Notes under the pieces: model-generated
Seen by the model: the letters and a program-made list of their open reading frames with translations, nothing else
Told to the model about the DNA's origin: nothing
Database searches by the model: none
Assembly: GCA_022560555.1 (NCBI GenBank)
Contig: JADFSZ010000074.1
Span: 1-8,330, forward strand
DNA: 8,330 bases
Reading direction: 5' to 3'
Source: JADFSZ01 sp022560555 [NCBI: PVC group bacterium]
GTDB lineage: Bacteria; GCA-001730085; JADFSZ01
Translations under genes and position numbers: made by a program
Shown here: one piece after another, positions 5,162-8,330 of the stretch
Layout: every line of letters begins with the position of its first letter
Position numbering within the stretch: position 1 is the stretch's first letter

Positions 5162-5594
5162 AGCGTTCATCCTTAATGTTCTGAATATCAATGTTCACTT
5201 GACGCACTTCCATCTCTGTCAAATCACGAATCTTTTTAGAAATGTTCCGTTGAAGTTCTTTTATGACATGAGGAATGTTCACACCATAGTCGACCTTGAC
5301 ATACAGCTGAAGCGTGAGTTTACCATCCTTTTCCTCAAGCTGGATACCTTTTTCTAGTTTCTTCTTTTTGAACAACTTTATTACGCCATCCACAAAACTG
5401 TAAGGCAGAGGATAAACCCCATCGGTTTCCGTCAACACGATACCCACGATGGACAAGATCACCTGTTCATGAATACGAAGATTCCCCAACCCCGGATCTC
5501 TTGCTAAAAATGTTTTGTGTTTGTCAGCTTTTTCCAAACAGGCATCTTGTTTTTTTTCGTTTTTAAGATTTCTTTTGCGAACCGAATCCAACAC
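5160..5594 (-). CDS. Asp23 / Gls24 family envelope stress protein
   Basis: The Asp23 domain covers about residues 37-140 of this 144-residue reading: GNLRIHEQVILSIVGIVLTETDGV, a Lys-rich loop (FKKKKLEK), LTLQLYVKVDYGVNIPHVIKELQ and VNIDI near the end. In staphylococci Asp23 is an abundant membrane-associated protein linked to cell-envelope homeostasis; its role in diderms is not established. The frame contains no ATG upstream of the domain. Candidate starts are TTG 5633 (71-nt overlap with accC), GTG 5594, TTG 5591, TTG 5537 and TTG 5489. A GGGGGGAGAAGG tract sits just before GTG 5594 and TTG 5591, so I place the start there, overlapping the end of accC by about 30 nt. The family is clear; the first 35 residues are uncertain. 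Confidence 0.7.
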   Translation of the reverse strand: MLDSVRKRNLKNEKKQDACLEKADKHKTFLARDPGLGNLRIHEQVILSIVGIVLTETDGVYPLPYSFVDGVIKLFKKKKLEKGIQLEEKDGKLTLQLYVKVDYGVNIPHVIKELQRNISKKIRDLTEMEVRQVNIDIQNIKDER

Positions 5595-6939
5595 CCTTCT
5601 CCCCCCAAATGTTATCGATAAAATTCGTGTCAATCTCGCCTTTTTTAAATTGAAACATATCCATCAATTCCCGATGAAAAGGAATCGTTGTTTTGACACC
5701 GCTGATGATAAACTCATCCAAAGCCCTCTTCATTCGCATCAACACTTCCGCGCGGTCTTTGCCCGAAACAATGAGCTTGGCTATGAGAGAGTCATACTGG
5801 GTCGGGATCGTGTATCCCGTGTAACAATGGCTGTCCACACGTACACCGGGACCGGCGGGTACAATAAATTCCGTAAGCTTTCCCGGGCTCGGCATAAACC
5901 CGTTTGCGGAATCTTCCGCGTTAATCCGGCACTCCATCACAGCCCCTTCCAAACGCACATCCGCCTGAGAAAAACTCAAACGCTCTCCGGACGCGATACG
6001 GATCTGCTCTTTGACAAGATCAATCCCGCTGATCATTTCCGTCACGGGATGTTCAACCTGAATGCGCGTGTTCATTTCCATAAAATAAAAAGTTCCGTCT
6101 TTATCCATCAGGAACTCAACCGTACCCGCATTCACATACTGAACCGCGCGAGCCACATCCACAGACGTTTTTCTTAATTTCTCCCTCAATTTGTCATCCA
6201 CCATAGGAGAGGGAGACTCTTCAACCAATTTTTGATGACGTCGTTGTACCGTGCAATCCCGCTCACCGAAATGTACAAAATTTCCGTGTTGATCAGCTAA
6301 TATTTGGACCTCTATGTGCCGCGGAGACTCAACAAACTTTTCAATATAAACATCCCCGTTTCCAAATGCTTTTTCGGCTTCAGACTTGGCCGTCATCATG
6401 GCACTGGCCAAACTGATGTCATTATGGGCAACTCGCATTCCCCGTCCTCCGCCGCCGAAAACCGCTTTCACAATGACAGGATATCCGACCTCCTTGGCAA
6501 TCTCTAAAGCCTCCTCTTTCGTCGACACACGGCCGGGACTCCCCGGAATCACGGGAATGCCGATTTCACTCATCTTTTTCTTAGCCGCCGATTTATCGCC
6601 CATCATAAAAATGACCTCAGGCGTTGGACCGATAAACTCTATATTGCAGGATCTGCAAATTTCAGCAAAATGCGCGTCTTCAGCCAAAAATCCATATCCG
6701 GGATGAATGGCCTCAACATCTGTGATTTCGGCCGCACTGATGATGGAAGGAATATTCAGATAACTCTCGCGACTTTCGGCCGGTCCGATGCAAATTGCTT
6801 CATCCGCCAGACGTACCGGCAAAGAATAGGCATCCGCTTCTGAGTGCACAAGGACCGTTTTAACCGACAATTCCTTACAGGCGCGTATGATTCTGAGGGC
6901 CACTTCCCCTCGGTTGGCAATCAAGATTTTCTGAAACAT
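5563..6939 (-). CDS. accC: Biotin carboxylase subunit of acetyl-CoA carboxylase
   Basis: The 458-residue enzyme uses ATP and bicarbonate to carboxylate biotin on the carrier protein, the first half of malonyl-CoA synthesis for fatty acids. It starts MFQKILIANRGEVALRI and shows HPGYGFLAED (79-88), K116, the glycine-rich ATP loop GGGGRGM (162-168), HQK237, E275, MEMNTRIQVEHPVTE (287-301, with R292 and E296) and CRIN (337-340, with R338). These match E. coli AccC almost number for number. It is about 9 residues longer than the E. coli protein, the extra being a C-terminal tail that overlaps the ribosome binding site of the next gene. accB lies 53 nt upstream; the carboxyltransferase genes are not in the window. 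Confidence 0.97.
   Translation of the reverse strand: MFQKILIANRGEVALRIIRACKELSVKTVLVHSEADAYSLPVRLADEAICIGPAESRESYLNIPSIISAAEITDVEAIHPGYGFLAEDAHFAEICRSCNIEFIGPTPEVIFMMGDKSAAKKKMSEIGIPVIPGSPGRVSTKEEALEIAKEVGYPVIVKAVFGGGGRGMRVAHNDISLASAMMTAKSEAEKAFGNGDVYIEKFVESPRHIEVQILADQHGNFVHFGERDCTVQRRHQKLVEESPSPMVDDKLREKLRKTSVDVARAVQYVNAGTVEFLMDKDGTFYFMEMNTRIQVEHPVTEMISGIDLVKEQIRIASGERLSFSQADVRLEGAVMECRINAEDSANGFMPSPGKLTEFIVPAGPGVRVDSHCYTGYTIPTQYDSLIAKLIVSGKDRAEVLMRMKRALDEFIISGVKTTIPFHRELMDMFQFKKGEIDTNFIDNIWGEKGVGFGSQKKS
5595..5606 (-). promoter_or_regulatory. Purine-rich ribosome binding site inside the 3' end of accC
   Basis: Minus strand GGGGGGAGAAGG lies immediately before GTG 5594 and 3-7 nt before TTG 5591. 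It encodes Trp-Gly-Glu-Lys near the accC C-terminus and is the best available initiation site for the Asp23-like gene. Confidence 0.5.
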
Positions 6940-6992
6940 AATCGTATCCGGATTTTCAAAGTGTTTTGACGAACATCATGAGTAAGATTAGA

Positions 6993-7457
6993 TCAGCTTT
7001 TGCGGATCACAAACAAAGGTTGCCCAAATTCTACCGGCTGAAGATTCTCAACAAGAATTTCTTCAATAATTCCGTTGTATTCTGATTTGACTTCGTTCAT
7101 GAGTTTCATGGCTTCTAAAATACACAATATGGAACCTTCAGAAACCCGATCGCCGACCTCAACGCAGGGCTTAGCTCCGGGAGCCGGCTGACGGTAAAAA
7201 GTTCCAACCATGGGAGAGAGAATCACAGCTAAATTTTCATCCTCGGCAGGCTTTTTCGTCTCTGCGGGGATTGTCGCGGGAGATGACGTCGTGCTATGTG
7301 CGGGATTGACTTGGGCAGGAGCCTCGTCTGAGCTTTGAATGACTCCTGTCGGACCTTTTTTCAAACGGATTTTTGTGCCGTCTTTTTCCAGATCAACTTC
7401 CGTTAACCCATGATCCTCCATGAGTTCAATTAATTCTCGTATTTCTTTTAAATTCAT
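6993..7457 (-). CDS. accB: Biotin carboxyl carrier protein of acetyl-CoA carboxylase
   Basis: This 154-residue protein carries biotin between the carboxylase and carboxyltransferase. The N-terminal helix region (1-38, MNLKEIRELIELMEDHGLTE) is the AccC-binding part seen in AccB proteins. A Pro/Ala/Thr-rich flexible linker follows (about 43-72), then the biotinyl domain (76-154) with EAMKLMNE, in which K118 is the biotin-bearing lysine. The PAPGAKPCVEVGD stretch (91-103) is the protruding thumb typical of acetyl-CoA carboxylase carriers. It stands between efp (59 nt) and accC (53 nt), the arrangement efp-accB-accC found in many bacteria. The ribosome binding site is weak (GAGAGAC just before ATG). 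Confidence 0.96.
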   Translation of the reverse strand: MNLKEIRELIELMEDHGLTEVDLEKDGTKIRLKKGPTGVIQSSDEAPAQVNPAHSTTSSPATIPAETKKPAEDENLAVILSPMVGTFYRQPAPGAKPCVEVGDRVSEGSILCILEAMKLMNEVKSEYNGIIEEILVENLQPVEFGQPLFVIRKS

Positions 7458-7516
7458 TGTCTCTCTACAAAATTTTTCTTTTTAACTGATTTTTCTCTTT
7501 AACGAACAAAATCCCC

Positions 7517-8077
7517 TTAAGCCCTTCCCAAATAAGTATCCTCCGAGGTGTCCACCTTAACCACATCTCCCTTATTCACAAACAAAGGGACCTGAATGAC
7601 AAGTCCGCTTTCTAGAGTCGCCGGCTTTGTCGCCCCGGATACCGTATCTCCCTTTAATCCAGGATCCGTTTCGGCCACTTTGAGATCAACAGACGGCGGA
7701 ATTTCCAGACCCAGAAGCTCATTGTTGTAATACGCCACTTGAACGGACATGTTTTCAACAAGATATTTTTCGTTGCCGCCCATATTCTCAAGAGGAATCG
7801 CCAGCTGGTCAAAAGTGTTTTGATCCATAAAGTGAAAAAGATCGCCGTCACGATATAAAAATTCCACGTCTTTGTCCTCAAAAACAATTTTTTCAAACTT
7901 CTCTTCGGAACGGAAATTTTTTTCTACAACGGCCCCGGTTCGCACGTTCTTCAGCTTAAATCGAATAAAAGCGCCGCCCTTTCCGGGCTTATTGAAATGA
8001 TGATCAACAACGGCATAAATAACGTTATCAATAAGAATCGTCATGCCTTTTTTAATTTTAGTTCCGGGGAGCATCAT
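7517..8077 (-). CDS. efp: Translation elongation factor P
   Basis: The 186-residue protein has the full EF-P length and three beta domains. It relieves ribosomes stalled at consecutive prolines. KPGKGGAF (30-37) is the domain I loop that reaches the peptidyl transferase centre; K33 is the residue that is modified in many bacteria (beta-lysyl in E. coli, 5-aminopentanol in Bacillus). The loop and the region LENMSVQV resemble Bacillus-type EF-P. ETDPGLKGDT (136-145) and KPATLESGLVIQVPLFV are the conserved oligonucleotide-binding domain signatures. No modification enzyme gene is in the window. ATG 8077 is followed directly by a second ATG (8074); AGGA lies 9 nt upstream of the first. It lies 24 nt after the peptidase gene, a common pairing. 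Confidence 0.97.
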   Translation of the reverse strand: MMLPGTKIKKGMTILIDNVIYAVVDHHFNKPGKGGAFIRFKLKNVRTGAVVEKNFRSEEKFEKIVFEDKDVEFLYRDGDLFHFMDQNTFDQLAIPLENMGGNEKYLVENMSVQVAYYNNELLGLEIPPSVDLKVAETDPGLKGDTVSGATKPATLESGLVIQVPLFVNKGDVVKVDTSEDTYLGRA

Positions 8078-8101
8078 GGAGTGCGATCCTAAATGGTTGT
8101 C

Positions 8102-8330
8102 CTAAATTTCGATGATATTTTTTTGGGAACGACTTAAAACAGATACCCCATTCTTTGTGACAAGAACATCTTCTTCTACGCGGATGCCCCCCAAGCCCGG
8201 GCAATAAATCCCCGGCTCAATCGTAAACACCATATTTTCCTTAAGCACGTCCCGGGATCTTGGTGACAGAACGGGATACTCATGTATTTCTAAGCCAAAC
8301 CCATGTCCCAAACCATGACCAAAACATTCC
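8102..8330 (-). CDS. M24 family Xaa-Pro-type aminopeptidase, C-terminal end (partial)
   Basis: About 75 residues are visible; the 5' part lies beyond the right edge. The fragment has [17 protein letters not shown], with the metal/substrate histidine region of the pita-bread fold, followed by FTIEPGIY and IRVEEDVLV, whose glutamates are the last two metal ligands of M24 metallopeptidases. It would remove an N-terminal residue preceding proline in the cytoplasm. The combination GxGHGxGLEIHE with GIRVEEDV fits Xaa-Pro aminopeptidase/dipeptidase better than methionine aminopeptidase. Its position directly before efp is typical of many bacterial genomes and makes proline-related function attractive, but substrate cannot be told from this fragment. 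Confidence 0.88.
   Translation of the reverse strand, partial: ECFGHGLGHGFGLEIHEYPVLSPRSRDVLKENMVFTIEPGIYCPGLGGIRVEEDVLVTKNGVSVLSRSQKNIIEI

Noticed and set aside
5515-6177. Long open frame on the plus strand (220 codons)
   Set aside because: It lies antisense to accC, resembles no protein family I recognise, and arises from the codon bias of the well-supported minus-strand gene. The other plus-strand frames (for example 2443-2910 and 4110-4532) are rejected for the same reason.

Overview
All recognisable genes in this window read from the minus strand, so the biological order runs from right (8330) to left (1). I see no credible gene on the plus strand, no tRNA or rRNA, no CRISPR array and no transposase. 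The gene set suggests an uncultured diderm bacterium. Heptose genes for LPS (gmhA, rfaE2) sit beside an efp-accB-accC-Asp23-amaP block more familiar from monoderms, and next to prepilin-type genes. I read this as most compatible with Omnitrophota (PVC group), with Elusimicrobiota as an alternative; this is an inference from gene content only.

Right half (8330 to 3391), housekeeping run: the C-terminal end of an M24 Xaa-Pro-type peptidase, translation factor EF-P, the biotin carrier and biotin carboxylase subunits of acetyl-CoA carboxylase, an Asp23-family protein and its probable membrane anchor AmaP, then sedoheptulose-7-phosphate isomerase and heptose-1-phosphate adenylyltransferase. Gaps are short (1 to 59 nt) or overlapping, so this looks like one long operon for protein synthesis, fatty-acid precursor supply and envelope building. 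It is followed after 40 nt by a phosphofructokinase (3390 to 2173) whose active-site residues are those of pyrophosphate-dependent enzymes.

Left half (2172 to 1), pilus cluster: a good sigma70-type promoter lies in the 106-nt gap after the phosphofructokinase. It drives a probable major pilin, followed by a perfect 30-bp palindrome with a T-run (terminator or attenuator, which also buries a ribosome binding site), and then two minor pilin-like genes. The order and sequence features resemble the mshA-mshC-mshD part of MSHA pilus loci. The last gene, cut by the window edge, has a TonB-like N-terminus with an SxxxH motif.

The least ordinary part is the junction between the last pilin-like gene and the TonB-like gene. 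It is filled by six 17-bp tandem repeats that create a chain of five tiny start-stop units leading to the TonB-like start codon. A clearly related repeat, with an 18-bp period that keeps the reading frame, occurs inside the TonB-like gene, and a strong 37-nt stem-loop lies between them. No stretch of more than 300 bases lacks a gene.
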